A stretch of 64,000 bases of DNA from the NCBI GenBank assembly GCA_905221605.1, contig CAJNDS010002122.1:408501-472500 (forward strand), in the 5' to 3' direction. The position numbers were made by a program, and so were the translations under genes. Each line of letters opens with the position of its first letter. The first letter of the stretch is position 1. Source of the DNA: Symbiodinium natans (taxonomy: Eukaryota > Sar > Dinophyceae > Suessiales > Symbiodiniaceae). Positions 1-9,979 of this stretch are shown piece by piece. The notes below the pieces were generated by a model. That model made no database searches. It had not been told where the DNA came from and saw only the letters and a program-made list of their open reading frames with translations.

Positions 1-583
1 GCTGGGTACCGGGAGGGTCCGGCAAAAATGATATGTAAAATTAGGGTGGGGTTTAGTATAAGGGGCTAGACCCTAACCCTAAACCACTAACCCCTGGGCT
101 CTAACCCTGAACCCTACCAAAACCCAAAACCCAAAACCCTGAACCCTAAACCCTAAACCCTAAAACCCTAAGACCCTGAAACCCGTCTTGCAAGGCAGGT
201 TGCTGGCCGGGCGCAAGGCTGCAATCCGCCCCATCCTTGGGTCGGCCATCTAGGGTTTAGGGTTTAGGGTTTAGGGTTTAGGGTTTAGGGTTTCGAGTTT
301 AGGGTTTAGGGTTTAGGGTTTAGGGCTTAGGGTTTAGGGTTTAGGGTTTCTCGTTGAGGGGTTTAGGTTCAGGGTATCCAGTCTACCCTTGTCTTGGAGG
401 GGGCAAGGGCTTTGTAAAAGCTTGTGCACGCCGAAAGAACGCGCACCAAAACTCCTGGTGAAGCAAGTGCCTCGTCACCGCAGGCCTACGTGCCTCAGCC
501 TTGGTTCAGATGCCGCACCTGGACCTAGAAACTCACGGCTACTGCCTGCATCCAAAAAGACCACAGTCCCCAACGAACAGGAG

Positions 584-667
584 CTGTGAAAGCCAGGAAT
601 CGTAGCCGTCGAAGCAGGCGCAAATGCCCGTGAACTTGTCGCAGTCGCCTGCCAGCGCCGACTCTGC
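584..667 (-). CDS. Candidate exon, Cys-rich EGF-like piece
   Basis: Minus-strand open segment of 28 codons containing GDCDKFTGICACFDGYDSW. The C-x6-C-x-C-x2-G-Y spacing is that of the second half of an EGF-like module. It lies between repeat arrays and reads in the same direction as the exon candidates at 1588, 2611, 3209, 4221 and 5337, so it may belong to one extracellular or secreted protein. Splice ends are uncertain. Confidence 0.55.
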
Positions 668-884
668 ATGCAACAGCCTGAAGCCCATCAAGGCAACGCG
701 CCCTGAACCCGAAACCCTAAGCCTAAAACCTCAAAACCCAAAACCCCTAAACCCCTAAACCCTAAACTCGTAGCCCTAAGCCCTAAGCTCTAAACCCTAA
801 ACCCTAAACCCTAAACCCTGAACCTGCTACACCCCGAACCCCAAACTTCCCCCCCAGCCCCAGGGCTTTGGGGCTCTTACCTGC

Positions 885-965
885 TTTCATGAGCCCCGGA
901 AAAGTGCACACTCTCAATTCTATAGGGGAATATAGTACCCCAACAAGTGCAAAGTGTACTCATCC
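885..965. repeat. Dispersed foldback repeat, family E, copy 1
   Basis: AAAGTGCACACT...TTCTATAGGGG...AAGTGCAAAGTGTACT forms an imperfect hairpin. A related copy with the same order of blocks (GAGCCCC, AAAAGTG, TTCTATAGGGG, AGTGTAAAGTA) lies at 36508-36588. No coding potential is seen. Confidence 0.6.
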
Positions 966-1312
966 TGCTACTAGAAGGTCAGAGCTGGGCGTTGAAGGTC
1001 CAGGGGTTGAACTCTGGGTAGTTAAGCGCGGGCCCTTATATGGGAACCCCCTTAATTTACCCTGTAAAACCCAACTACCCAGACTCCAGAACCCTTTTGA
1101 AGGAGGTCAGGGACTAGATTCAGGGCCCATGAAACTAGCCTTAGGTTTTAGGGCAGTTGGAGTTAGGGTAGGTTGGAGTCGTTTAGGGCTTAGGGGAAGT
1201 TTCGGGTATGTCTAGAAGGAGTAAAGGGGAATTCGGAACCTTAGAGCCCATGACAGTCCAGGTTTAGGGTTTAGGGTTTAGGGTTTAGGGTTTAGGGTTT
1301 AGGGTTTAGGGT

Positions 1313-1358
<46 letters not shown>

Positions 1359-1587
1359 GGTTGCGGGTTGCGGGTTGCAGGTTGAGGGTTTAGGGTTTAG
1401 AGTTAGGGCTCTGAGGGTACCTTCGGGCAGGTTTGAGGGTCTAAACCTAGGCTTCGGGTCTCACAGCGCTCTCACCCTAAACCTCAAGCCTAAGCCCTAA
1501 ACCCTAAACCCTAAACCCTAAAACCTAACCCCTAACCCCTAAACCCTAAACCCTAAACCCGAAACCCTAAACCCTAAACCCTAAGGC

Positions 1588-1683
1588 CTGCGTTGCTGCA
1601 GTCGCTTGGGCAGCGCAGAAACTGGCATCGATCGCCCTGGTGGGTGGAGGGGCACTCGCAAGTCCATTCGGCCGTGAGGTTCC
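1588..1683 (-). CDS. Candidate exon, EGF-like module
   Basis: Minus-strand segment that opens after an AG|G acceptor and reads NLTAEWTCECPSTHQGDRC followed by QFLRCPSDCSNA. C-x-C-P-x6-G-x2-C is the classic C-terminal half of an EGF-like domain. GC-rich codons contrast with the surrounding repeats. This is one of the strongest exon candidates of the left flank. Confidence 0.7.
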
Positions 1684-2117
1684 TTGGCGGGTTTTAGGGT
1701 TTCGGGTTTAGGGTCTGGTGAGGAGGTTTAGGGTTTAGGGTTTAGGGTTTAGGGTTTAGGGTTTAGGGTTTAGGGTTTAGGGTTTAGGGTTTAGGGTTTA
1801 GGGTTTAGGGTTTAGGGTGTGGCGAGGGGGTTTAGGGTTTAGGGTGTGGTGAGGGATCAGGGTCCGGGCTGTTCAAGGTGTCACCCTCAGGCCTCAAGCC
1901 CTCTTACAACCCACAAGCCCACAGACCCTGAACCCTAAACCCTAAACCCTAACCCCTATGTAACCCCTAAGCCCTGAACCCTAAACCATAAACCCTAAAC
2001 CCTAAATCCAGCACCCCCTTCCAACTTGTCAAGTAGGGAAGACAAAGCAGCCCTCTTGGGATGGGCCAGACGAATAAGTACATATCTGCGAGCCCCCATC
2101 GTGCCTTGACGCTAACA

Positions 2118-2237
2118 CTAGACCCGAGCGTAACCTAGGAATAAAGAAAGGGTGTACGTTCTTTTGGTTTAAACAGGGATTACAAGGCAACCTAAACCCT
2201 AAAAAAACAGGGAATAAGGGCCTACTCTGCGTCTTAG
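2118..2237. mobile_element. Foldback element, family A, diverged copy
   Basis: CTAGACCCGAGCGTAACCTAGG at the left faces an imperfect reverse complement (GGCCTACTCTGCGTCTTAG) at the right. The interior has the family pattern AAAGGGT, TTTTGGTTT, AGGGAATAAGGGCC. No clear target duplication is seen in this older copy. Confidence 0.55.
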
Positions 2238-2610
2238 CCTAGAACACCCTCTTAGTACGCAGCACCTTCCAAGGAAAAGAGGTACAACATAGATTTAGGG
2301 TCGACGGCTTCGGTGTACCGATTCAAGTCCTGATGTTGGTACTAGTTGTACAGCAACAGCCAAAACACCCTCAAGCCCTGAAAATCCTCAACCGCTGAAA
2401 ACCCTAAACGCCTGAACTTTGTTGTTGCTACAGTGCCCTCTCGAAAGGCAAGAATAAGCAGAGAACATCTCAGAAGAAGGGCTGAACACAAAACCAACAA
2501 GCCCTAAGCTCTCAACCCCACAACCGAAAGCTCCAAAAGCGTTCTCGATTTCGACCCTAAACCCCTAAACCCTAAACCCTAAACTCTAAACCCTAAACCC
2601 TAAACCCTAA

Positions 2611-2703
2611 ATCGGCAAGCATCTGACCTTCGCCGACGCAGGTTCCGTTGTTCTGGCACACGGGACAGATGCGCTCGTCGCAGGCGCTGCCATTGAAGGT
2701 CTC
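2611..2703 (-). CDS. Candidate exon, Cys-rich EGF-like module
   Basis: 31 open codons after a TTGAG|G acceptor, including ETFNGSACDERICPVCQNNG and then TCVGEGQ. C-x4-C-x2-C-x3-G-x-C fits an EGF or laminin-type Cys-rich repeat. It is bounded by CCCTAAA on its left and TTTAGGG on its right. Confidence 0.7.
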
Positions 2704-3009
2704 CTCAAGGGCTTAGGCTTCGGATGGCCCTTAAAGCCAGGGTTTAGGGTTTAGGGTTTAGGGTTTAGGGTTTATTTAGGGCTTAGGGTTTAGGGTTTAG
2801 GGTTTAGGGTTTAGGGTTTAGGGTTTAGGGTTTAGGGTTTAGGGTTTAGGATCCTCTGAAACTTAATATGGGAAAATATAAAAACAAAACCCCAGGGCCT
2901 TACCTAGTATGGGTGTAGGGCTTAGGTGTTCAGGGGTCTAGGGCTTAGATGATTCGGGCGTTGGGGTGTTTAGGGCTTAAAGGGGTCCCCCCCCCCCCCC
3001 CCCCACCAG

Positions 3010-3102
3010 TTTCTTGCTGTGTTGCGGGGGATATACCCCTCAAGTGCCAGCAAGTTCGTCTACACCACGCACAGTAACACCACAGCGCTTCAACCCAAAA
3101 CC
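3010..3102 (+). CDS. Candidate plus-strand exon after a poly-C tract
   Basis: A 17-nt poly-C run is followed by ACCAG, then 31 open codons (FLAVLRGIYPSSASKFVYTT and on) and a possible donor ACC|GTTTAGGG. Poly-C could serve as a polypyrimidine tract. It opposes the minus-strand exons around it, and one minus frame is also open, so support is modest. Confidence 0.35.
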
Positions 3103-3208
3103 GTTTAGGGCTTGGGGTTTAGGGTTTAGGGTTTAGGGTTTAGGGTTTAGGGTTTAGGGTTTAGGGTTTAGGGTTTAGGGTTTAGGGTTTAGGGTTTAGG
3201 GTTTAGGG

Positions 3209-3245
3209 CTCATCACGGAGGTCCTCGCACTCACAGATCCATGCC
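3209..3245 (-). CDS. Candidate micro-exon, Cys-rich
   Basis: After TTTGCGCAG|GG the minus strand reads AWICECEDLRDE. W-x-C-x-C resembles the WTCEC segment of the exon at 1588-1683, suggesting another EGF-like end. Very short, so confidence is limited. Confidence 0.4.
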
Positions 3246-3810
3246 CTGCGCAAAGGATCACCTCACCAAGGGCAGCAGTGGGTTGGGGGCTTAGGGTTTA
3301 GGGTTTAGGGTTTAGGGTTTAGGGTTTAGGGCTTAGGATTTAGGGTTATTAGGGCCTTTTGAGTTTGGAGCTTGGGGTCTTAGGGTTTCTCGGCGGCTCA
3401 GAAGCAGAGCAACTGCACATTAACTTAACTGGCTCAACCTTCGTTGAATTACTCACACCCCGCCTGACAAATGCCCATGGACATTCCCAAAACCCTAAAC
3501 CCTAAACCCTAAAACCCAAGACCCTGAAATGACAAGTTTTTTGACGTTCGGGGCTGCAGGGCCTTAGGGCTTCAGCGCATGGCTGCTTTGCAGATTTAGG
3601 GCTTACGGTTCGGAGTTTTGAGAGTTTTGAGGTGGAGGTGGGTTTTGGGGTTTGGGGGTTAGGGCTTCGGGTTTAGGATTGAGAGTTTAAGGTTTAGGGT
3701 TTAGGGGTTTTCTTGTTTGTTACTTCCACTGTTTGGGTTTTAGGGTCTCAAGGTTTAGGGGGATCAGGGTTTGTAGGGACCAGGGTATGAAAGAACGATA
3801 AACCTCAAGC

Positions 3811-4062
3811 CTAGACCCCTAAACCCCTAAACCCCTGAACCCCTAAACCCCTAAACCCCTAAACCCCTAAACCCCTGAACCCCTAAACCCCTAAACCCCT
3901 AAACCCCTAAACCCCTAAACCCCTAAACCCCTAAACCCCTGAACCCCTAAACCCTTAAACCCCTAAACCCCTAAACCCCTAAACCCCAAAACCCCTAAAC
4001 CCTAAACCCCTAAACCCCTAAACCCTAAACCCTAAACCTTAAACCCTAAACCCTAAACCCTA
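3811..4062. repeat. CCCCTAAA octamer array
   Basis: About 25 tandem units of the 8-nt variant CCCCTAAA (some CCCCTGAA), passing into CCCTAAA heptamers at the right end. The octamer differs from the dominant heptamer and recurs in opposite orientation at 60966-61190 and 63566-63768. Confidence 0.9.
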
Positions 4063-4220
4063 CGAGCTGCGTGTACACATTTTAGGGTTTAGGGCTCGAA
4101 ACGGAAAGGCTTAAACCCTAAACCGGGTTTGGGGTTTCGGGTTTCGGGTTTCAGGTTTAGGGCTTAGCTTATCTTTCTTCTCTGTTTTTTTTTTTTTGGG
4201 GGGGGGGGGGTTTGGGGAAC

Positions 4221-4317
4221 CTGCTTTCCGAGACAGTACTCATCCGAGGCGCCTGGCGACGCCCGGTTGCACGTGCCATAGGTGGCGCCACCGCAGGGAG
4301 GATCACCCGGGCAGTAC
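4221..4317 (-). CDS. Candidate exon, Cys-rich extracellular type
   Basis: Bounded by CCCCCCAG|G acceptor and CAG|GTTCCC donor. The minus frame reads RYCPGDPPCGGATYGTCN, then DEYCLGKQ. The regular cysteines fit a secreted or surface protein and agree with the neighbouring EGF-like exons. The intron downstream on this strand contains a poly-C/poly-A tract. Confidence 0.7.
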
Positions 4318-5336
4318 CTGGGGGGCTTCGGCAGCTGAGTTCCGGGGTTTGGGGTTGAGGGTGTTTAGGGTTTAGGGTTTAGGGTTTAAAGTTTAGGGTT
4401 TGAGGCCTGAGGCTACTTAGAGGTTTGGGGGTTCGGGCTTGGAGGTCTTCGGGCCGCGCTTGAGAAAGTGCATGTGGGCTGTACACAGGAAAGCGACATT
4501 CTTGCAGGAAATCCCCGTAGCCCCCCAAAAACCCAAAACCCCAAAACCCATTAAACCCCAAAAACCCCAAACCCTAAGCCATGCACCCTGAACCCTAAAC
4601 CCTGAACCCTGAACCTAAACCCTAAACCCTAAACCCCAAACCCGAACCCCGACTGCCGAAAGTATACGCTGTGCAAAACACCGGCCCTGTGGTCCTAAGC
4701 TCGGAAGGGGGGGGGGGGGGTTGGGTTTAGGGTTTAGGGTTTAGGGTTTAGGGTTCACGGTTCAGGGTTTAGGGTTTAGAGTTTAGGGTTTAGGGTTTAG
4801 GGCTCAGGGCTTAGGGTTTAGGGTTCAGGGTTTTGGGCAATGTTTAGAGCGTAGAGTTCATAGGGCTGGTGGTTTCCAGGGTATGGCTTCGAGTCTGCGA
4901 ACGCCACACCCATGAAGGCAACGAATCAGATCGAGCGAGAAAAGGAGAGCGAGAGAGCGTTAAGTGCTCCAAAACCCTAAAAACCCGAAAGCCCCTAAGA
5001 ACCCTAAACCCTAAAACTTTAACCGCACCCTGAACTCGAAACCCTATACGCCCTAAGCCCTAAACCCTCAAAACCCTAAACCCTCAAAACCCTAAACCCT
5101 ATACGCCCTAAGCCCGAAACCCTCAAAACCCCTAAACCCTCAAAAGCCCGCACCTGCCAAGGCCCGGGTCCCTAGTTCCCTAAGACTAAACGCCCTAAAA
5201 GCCCTGAAAGCCCCAAAAGCCGTCAAAACCCTCCAAAGCCCTAAACCCTAACCCTAAACCCTAAACCCCAAACCCTAAACCCTAAACCACAAACCCTAAA
5301 CCCTGAATCCTAAACAAAAGCCCCCAGCTGCCAAGG

Positions 5337-5421
5337 CACAGGGTCGTGGTGGTGGTGGTCGTCTTGGCCTCCACACTCGGCGCAGCGACCACGGTCACGT
5401 TGAGCGACAGATTCGCCACAC
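5337..5421 (-). CDS. Candidate exon with Thr-rich linker
   Basis: After TCTAG|G the minus strand reads GVANLSLNVTVVAAPSVEAK followed by seven threonines and Leu-Cys. Beta-type Val/Ser alternation ending in poly-Thr is typical of extracellular stalk linkers. It may be upstream of the Cys-rich exons in the same transcript. Confidence 0.6.
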
Positions 5422-6353
5422 CTAGACAAGCCAGGGCTCTCGGACCCTTAGGGCCCTTAGGGCTTTAGGGTTTAGGGTTTAGGGTTTGGGGTATAGGGTT
5501 CACGGTTTAGGGTTTAGGGCTTAGGGTTTAGGGTTTAAGGTTTAGGGTTTTGGTTTTGGGTTTAGTTTGGTTTAGAATTTACGGTGTCTGTGGCGATTAG
5601 GGTGTTTAGGGTGTTTGGGGAGTTTGAGGGTTCAGGGTTTCGGGTTAAAGGTTGAAGTTTAGGCTTTAGAGCTAGCACTGTCCCCAAACTTCCGCCCAGA
5701 AGCTCTCTAGATCCCAGAATAGCCTAGGAACAACAGGGGTAAGGGCCGGAGCCAAAAGGAAGGGGGCCGGCCCACTCTGGCTCCAACCCTGAACCCTAAA
5801 CCTTACACCTAACTGAGCCCTTAGCTCTAGGGTTTAGGGTTTAGAGTTTAGGTTTTAGGTGGACCTCCAGCTGGAGATCATCTTACATACAAAGAGCTCC
5901 CTTCAAGCCGATAGCAACTCCAGCCCAGCAGTCAGGAAAGAAGCTCAATCGAGTCACAGCCGTCGAAGGACAGGCAAGCAAGCCCCTTTGACTTCTAAGC
6001 ATTGTGGGCCTGCAAACAAAGAAGAGGTTGTCCCTTTGAAGAGGAGTCCTTAATGAACAAAAAAGGAACCACCCCTCGGGATAATTTTGAGGACTGAGGG
6101 CTTAGGGCTTAGGGTGTACTTCAAGCAACTACTGGTGGCATAGGCACGCGAGGCCGACCCTTTGCGATAAGTTAGGGTTCAGGGCTCAGTCAGAGCTTAG
6201 GGCCATACGAATTTGCAGCGTGGGGCGTAGGGCTTTTAAGGCTTCGGCCTTAGGGTTTAGGGTTTAGGGTTTAGGGTTTGGGGTTTGGGGTTTGGGGTTT
6301 AGGGTTTAGGGTTTAGGGTTTAGGGTTTAGGGCCTTAGGGCTAGGGAGCTGTG

Positions 6354-6396
6354 TTATCCGCGGCTCTGGCCCAGCCATCCATCCCAGAGTCTGCCG
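6354..6396 (+). CDS. Partial duplicate of the exon at 6730
   Basis: Plus-strand LSAALAQPSIPESA ends at GCCG|GTTTAGGG. It matches the last 14 codons of the exon at 6730-6909 (LSKLLAQTSLPESA) in protein and in DNA (CCCAGAGTCTGC shared), and both run straight into a TTTAGGG array. Either a tandem exon duplication or a fragment copied with the repeat. Confidence 0.55.
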
Positions 6397-6729
6397 GTTT
6401 AGGGTTTAGGGTTTACTGTAGGGTTTAGGGTTTAGGGTTTAGGGTTTAGGGTTTAGGGTTTAGGGTTTAGGGTCTAGGGTCTAGGGTCTAGGGTCTAGGG
6501 TTTAGGGTTTAGGGTTTAGGGTTTAGGGTTTTCGGGGTATGCTTGCTTAGGGCAAATCTGCCTGCCCAGAGCGGCATGTTCTGCCTCTCCGCTGCGTGCA
6601 CGCAGGGGGGGGGGGGGGGGTTCGACATTGCCAAAACCCTAAACCCTAAACCCTAAACCCGAAACCCTGAACCCTAAACCCCATACCCTATACCCTAAAC
6701 CCTAAACCCGAAACCCTAAACCCTAAACC

Positions 6730-6909
6730 GAGCGTGACTTCGCCCACCGCGTCTCTGATGACCAATTCAGAATGGAGGAAGAACCCCAGGCCATGCGGCT
6801 CAGGGCCATGTATGATGCCGCGGCCAGGCATGGAACTCGCGCGTGGCCCTTCGAGGCACTGCCCATGTTATCGAAGCTGCTTGCCCAGACATCCCTCCCA
6901 GAGTCTGCA
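6730..6909 (+). CDS. Candidate exon, 60 codons, unknown protein
   Basis: Uninterrupted plus-strand reading of 60 codons (begins ERDFAHRVSDDQFRMEEE, ends LLAQTSLPESA) lying between CCCTAAA and TTTAGGG arrays. Codon choice is GC-rich and the amino-acid mix is helical, not repeat-derived. The 3' end GCA|GTTTAGGG offers a donor inside the repeat. I do not recognise the family. Confidence 0.7.
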
Positions 6910-7480
6910 GTTTAGGGTTTAGGGTTTAGGGTTTAGGGTTTAGGGTTTAGGGTTTAGGGGTTAGGGTTTAGGGTTTAGGGTTTAGGGTTTAGGGTTTAGT
7001 TTAGGGTTTAGGGTTTAGGGTTTAGGGTTTAGGGTTTAGGGTTTAGGGTTTAGGGTTTGGGGTTTAGGGTTTAGGGTTTAGGGTTCAGATTACAAACTTG
7101 ATGTGAATCTCTCGAGTTGTGGGGTTGAGGGAACACACAGCCCTAACCTCTAACGTCCGCCGTCAAATCACTGGAAGCCCTCAGACTTCCACGCTAAGCC
7201 CTGGAATCTGAACCTCAAGGTGTGCACCATACACCCCCCCCCCCCCCCCCCAGACTTTGGTGTAGGGTCTTAGGGCTTAGGGTTGTGGAGGGTTGAAGGT
7301 TTATAGGGTTCGGGTATAAAGTCGATGCCTTCAAGCAACAACCTCAACCTGAACCTCTTGCAAGCCCTTAAGCCCTCAAAATCCTTAAAACCCTTGAACC
7401 CTTAAACCCTTTAGCCCTTAAACCCTCAAGCCCCTTAAACCCTTGAACCCCTCAACCCCTAAACCTTTGAACCCTTTGAC

Positions 7481-7714
7481 CCTTTGACCCTTAAACCCTC
7501 AAATCCTCAAACCCTCAAACCCTCAACCCCTCAAACCCTTAAACTCTTAAACCCAAAACCCTTAAACTTGGGATGTTCCCCCTTATACTACCCTCAAACC
7601 CTGAAACCCTCACCGCCTGCGAGAGCCACGGCCACCTCCAGCTTCGTGCTAAGCCTTGGAGTTTGTCTGGGGGGGGGGGGGGGGGTGCTGGGGGGGGGGG
7701 GGGTGGGGCGGGGG
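7481..7714. repeat. Host repeats and poly-G tract at the left insertion boundary
   Basis: Degenerate CCCTCAAA repeats, then an interrupted G-run of about 45 nt (7671-7714) that meets the terminal repeat of the viral element at 7715. The right end of the element meets a G-run on the same strand, so the target was probably a G tract and any short target duplication is hidden in it. Confidence 0.8.
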
Positions 7715-8058
7715 AAAAAATTATAGAAAGGTAGGTTCTAGGGTTCTCTACGTTTTGGGTTGGGCGTCTTCTTCGTTTGTTGTTTTTCATCATTGTATCC
7801 TATCTTTTCCTCTACTGTTCCACCTCTCACATTTCCTATTTCCCATTGTTGGGGTCAAGATTTCTCACCTGTCCCTCTCATTCGTTTTCTCATCATCACC
7901 CCCTCCTTCGTTTTTCCTCTCTCCTCTCTCTACTGTCGCCCCTTACTCGTTTTATCCCAGACCCCAACTCTCAAAAAGATGTATCGCCCCCTCATTCGTT
8001 TCTCCTCCCTCTACTCTTCCTTTACCTCACGTTTTGGTTTACGGGGTTGTTCCGTTTT
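7715..8058 (+). repeat. Left terminal inverted repeat of the viral element
   Basis: 344 bp from AAAAAATTATAGAAAGG to GGTTGTTCCGTTTT. Compared base by base it is the exact reverse complement of 27157-27500. Pyrimidine-rich on this strand, giving open but meaningless frames. No gene inside. Confidence 0.97.
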
Positions 8059-8072
8059 CAGCCTCACAATCA

Positions 8073-8222
8073 TCGTATTAACATAATTATTATTATATTA
8101 ATATCATGATTACTACATAATATTAAATTTTAACCATTCCATTAAATCATGAAAAACCTGTCTTTTATTTAGATAGGTAATAATCATTGAAAATATTCTT
8201 AAATAATGATACAAGAAATATT
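8073..8222 (+). repeat. Inner diverged inverted repeat, left copy
   Basis: Homologous in inverted orientation to 26911-27061 with scattered differences. It includes the 3' end of the gene at 8113-8769. The stretch between this and the outer repeat differs completely between the two ends (8059-8072 here, about 95 bp at the right), so outer and inner repeats have different histories. Confidence 0.85.
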
Positions 8223-8769
8223 TAAGCTCTATTTCTTCATGATTATCTTTGTATTTAGTTTTATATGTCTTAATTAATAACTTTCTCAACTCTTTCACCT
8301 TGTCCTCATTAAAATAATGATTGTATACATCTTTAAATTTGTCATGTATTTCTTCATCATATAACTCACTGAATTTAGAATAGAAATCGTGTGGATACAT
8401 TTGGACTTCATCTTTATAAGCATTACAATAAATAGTTACAATACACAAATTAGTATTATAACCTCTCAACACATTTAATATTATATCTCTATGTTCAGGA
8501 TATTCATTATTCCCAACTAATCCATATATAAGAATAGCTACGTCATACTCTAAATATTTCATTCTATCAACACAATTACTACAACCAATAAATGAAAAGA
8601 TATTCTCATTTACACCCTCTGAAAATACATTAAAATTATTCTTAAGCTGGTAATGTATTAATTTACAGTTCTTACAGTTCTTCATGTCATCATTTATTAA
8701 TTTCCGACCATACTCAATTTCTTTATCAATATTATAATCTATTGTTACAACGCTTTCAGTATCACTCAT
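8113..8769 (-). CDS. Zinc-ribbon-like hypothetical protein (paralogue 1)
   Basis: 218 aa, no family recognised. Two CxxC pairs (NCKNC near residue 32 and GCSNC near 63) probably bind zinc. The stretch between them (FNVFSEGVNENIFSF) matches the protein at 9329-9934 (FNEVFDENITNNILSF), so the two are paralogues sharing an N-terminal domain; their C-terminal halves are divergent and rich in aromatic and charged residues. An 18-nt early-type motif lies 31 nt upstream. The last 30 codons are duplicated inside the right end of the element. Confidence 0.85.
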   Translation of the reverse strand: MSDTESVVTIDYNIDKEIEYGRKLINDDMKNCKNCKLIHYQLKNNFNVFSEGVNENIFSFIGCSNCVDRMKYLEYDVAILIYGLVGNNEYPEHRDIILNVLRGYNTNLCIVTIYCNAYKDEVQMYPHDFYSKFSELYDEEIHDKFKDVYNHYFNEDKVKELRKLLIKTYKTKYKDNHEEIELKYFLYHYLRIFSMIITYLNKRQVFHDLMEWLKFNIM

Positions 8770-8799
8770 TATTTCACTTAATATATTAAGGCTTTTTGC

Positions 8800-8817
8800 C
8801 TTTAAGTGTTTTTAAGT
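8800..8817 (-). promoter_or_regulatory. Early-type promoter motif, copy 1
   Basis: ACTTAAAAACACTTAAAG on the minus strand, 30 nt upstream of the start at 8769. Identical 18-mers precede the genes starting at 9243 and 9934. Confidence 0.85.
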
Positions 8818-8889
8818 TAAAACCAATATATTAACATTTAGTAACATTAATATTTTAGTTTCATCTGGTCAAATATGTATATGATGAGT

Positions 8890-9243
8890 TTAATGGCACA
8901 CCGAATTGTGTTCCTCTTCTTTCTTACAATGAATGGACTTACCTTCTTCATTGTCTTCATTTTTCTCATCATTACTATCATCATCTTTCCCTAGTGCGAC
9001 TTTCAAGAAATCCATCAACTCCTCATAACGCTTTATCAACTTGTGATGTTCGTCTTTTTCTTTGTAACATGATTGCTTTTTCTCATTAATTGTTCCTAAA
9101 TCTTCTTCATCTAGAATGTCCTTATACTTATTGACTATTCTATCGGCTTCACCTATCTGAGAAAGAAAGTCTTCATAATCACATCTAAAACAATCAAGTT
9201 TAAAACTGTACTTTTCATATAATTTCTCGTATACTGTTCTCAT
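8890..9243 (-). CDS. Hypothetical acidic coiled-coil protein
   Basis: 117 aa, charged, helical throughout, with an acidic run KDDDSNDEKNEDNEEG and scattered cysteines (CFRC near residue 18). No family recognised. It sits between the two zinc-ribbon paralogues and shares their upstream motif, so it is probably expressed with them, presumably early. Confidence 0.75.
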   Translation of the reverse strand: MRTVYEKLYEKYSFKLDCFRCDYEDFLSQIGEADRIVNKYKDILDEEDLGTINEKKQSCYKEKDEHHKLIKRYEELMDFLKVALGKDDDSNDEKNEDNEEGKSIHCKKEEEHNSVCH

Positions 9244-9267
9244 TACTAATGTATTAAATCATTTTGT

Positions 9268-9285
9268 CTTTAAGTGTTTTTAAGT
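9268..9285 (-). promoter_or_regulatory. Early-type promoter motif, copy 2
   Basis: Exact copy of ACTTAAAAACACTTAAAG, 24 nt upstream of the start at 9243. Confidence 0.85.
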
Positions 9286-9328
9286 TAAAATGACCATCGT
9301 ATTAATATTTACATATATTAATATTATG

Positions 9329-9934
9329 TTAGTCTTCTTCTTCAAATATATCACTTAAATAATCATATATACCCTTAAAATTAAAATAGTTTTTGTAGAG
9401 ACCTACTTGTGACTGACAACATATGAACAAAATCGCAATCATGATAAAATATATTGGTTCTTCAATTTTATTTCTATAGTTGTAAGTCTCTCCGTAAAAA
9501 TCCCATTTATCATGTAAATAATAAATATTATAATCCAACAACCAAAACATTTTATATTCATCAATCATTTTTATGTTCCTTGTCTCATTCACGAACTTTT
9601 TTAACAATGGTTTTAAATTAGTTTTTGATTTATCTATAATATTTTTCAAATAATTCTTCTTATCTTTCAAATTTGTTAGCTTATTGTATCCATTGTCAAA
9701 ATGTTTTAGTATACAATGAACTTGTCTATGTTCTATTCTTTCATAACAGTTTATTGACATATAACCTTTATATTCTTTTTCATACTCATACATGTTATGA
9801 CAGAATATACAAGTTGTAAAAGATAAAATATTATTAGTAATGTTTTCATCAAATACTTCATTGAAAATTTCCTGCCTTCTTCTTTTATAATTCATACAAT
9901 ATTTACATTGAAAATTAAAATTAAATGTTTCCAT
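9329..9934 (-). CDS. Zinc-ribbon-like hypothetical protein (paralogue 2)
   Basis: 201 aa. CKYC near residue 10 and CIFC near 42 flank the same conserved segment found in the protein at 8113-8769. A hydrophobic stretch near residues 155-172 (YFIMIAILFICC) could be a membrane helix or a buried core. Function unknown. The paralogue pair with identical upstream motifs suggests a duplicated early gene at this end of the element. Confidence 0.85.
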   Translation of the reverse strand: METFNFNFQCKYCMNYKRRRQEIFNEVFDENITNNILSFTTCIFCHNMYEYEKEYKGYMSINCYERIEHRQVHCILKHFDNGYNKLTNLKDKKNYLKNIIDKSKTNLKPLLKKFVNETRNIKMIDEYKMFWLLDYNIYYLHDKWDFYGETYNYRNKIEEPIYFIMIAILFICCQSQVGLYKNYFNFKGIYDYLSDIFEEED

Positions 9935-9959
9935 CTTCTATATTATTAAGCTCTCTTTT

Positions 9960-9977
9960 CTTTAAGTGTTTTTAAGT
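9960..9977 (-). promoter_or_regulatory. Early-type promoter motif, copy 3
   Basis: Exact copy of ACTTAAAAACACTTAAAG, 25 nt upstream of the start at 9934. Confidence 0.85.
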
Positions 9978-9979
9978 AT

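Larger units (their letters stand above)
1..7670. repeat. Left host flank rich in telomere-like repeats
   Basis: Arrays of TTTAGGG and CCCTAAA, from two units to more than a dozen, alternate in orientation with degenerate variants (TTTAGGGG, GGGTTGA, TTCAGGG). The clearest TTTAGGG arrays are near 1735-1816, 2740-2850, 3116-3207, 6397-6530 and 6909-7087. Between arrays lie unique GC-rich segments, several of which look like exons and are listed separately. Poly-C or poly-G runs of 10-18 nt occur near 2990, 4200, 4708, 6607 and 7233. Outside the listed exons and foldback repeats I see no gene here. Confidence 0.9.

Noticed and set aside
1-7670. True chromosome end
   Set aside because: Telomere-like arrays occur in both orientations through the whole window with exons between, so they are internal.
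7656-8109. Overlapping open frames in the left terminal repeat (also 27069-27460 in the right)
   Set aside because: All phases are open because the strand is pyrimidine-rich; the frames disagree, are proline/serine/phenylalanine-rich and coincide exactly with the inverted repeats.
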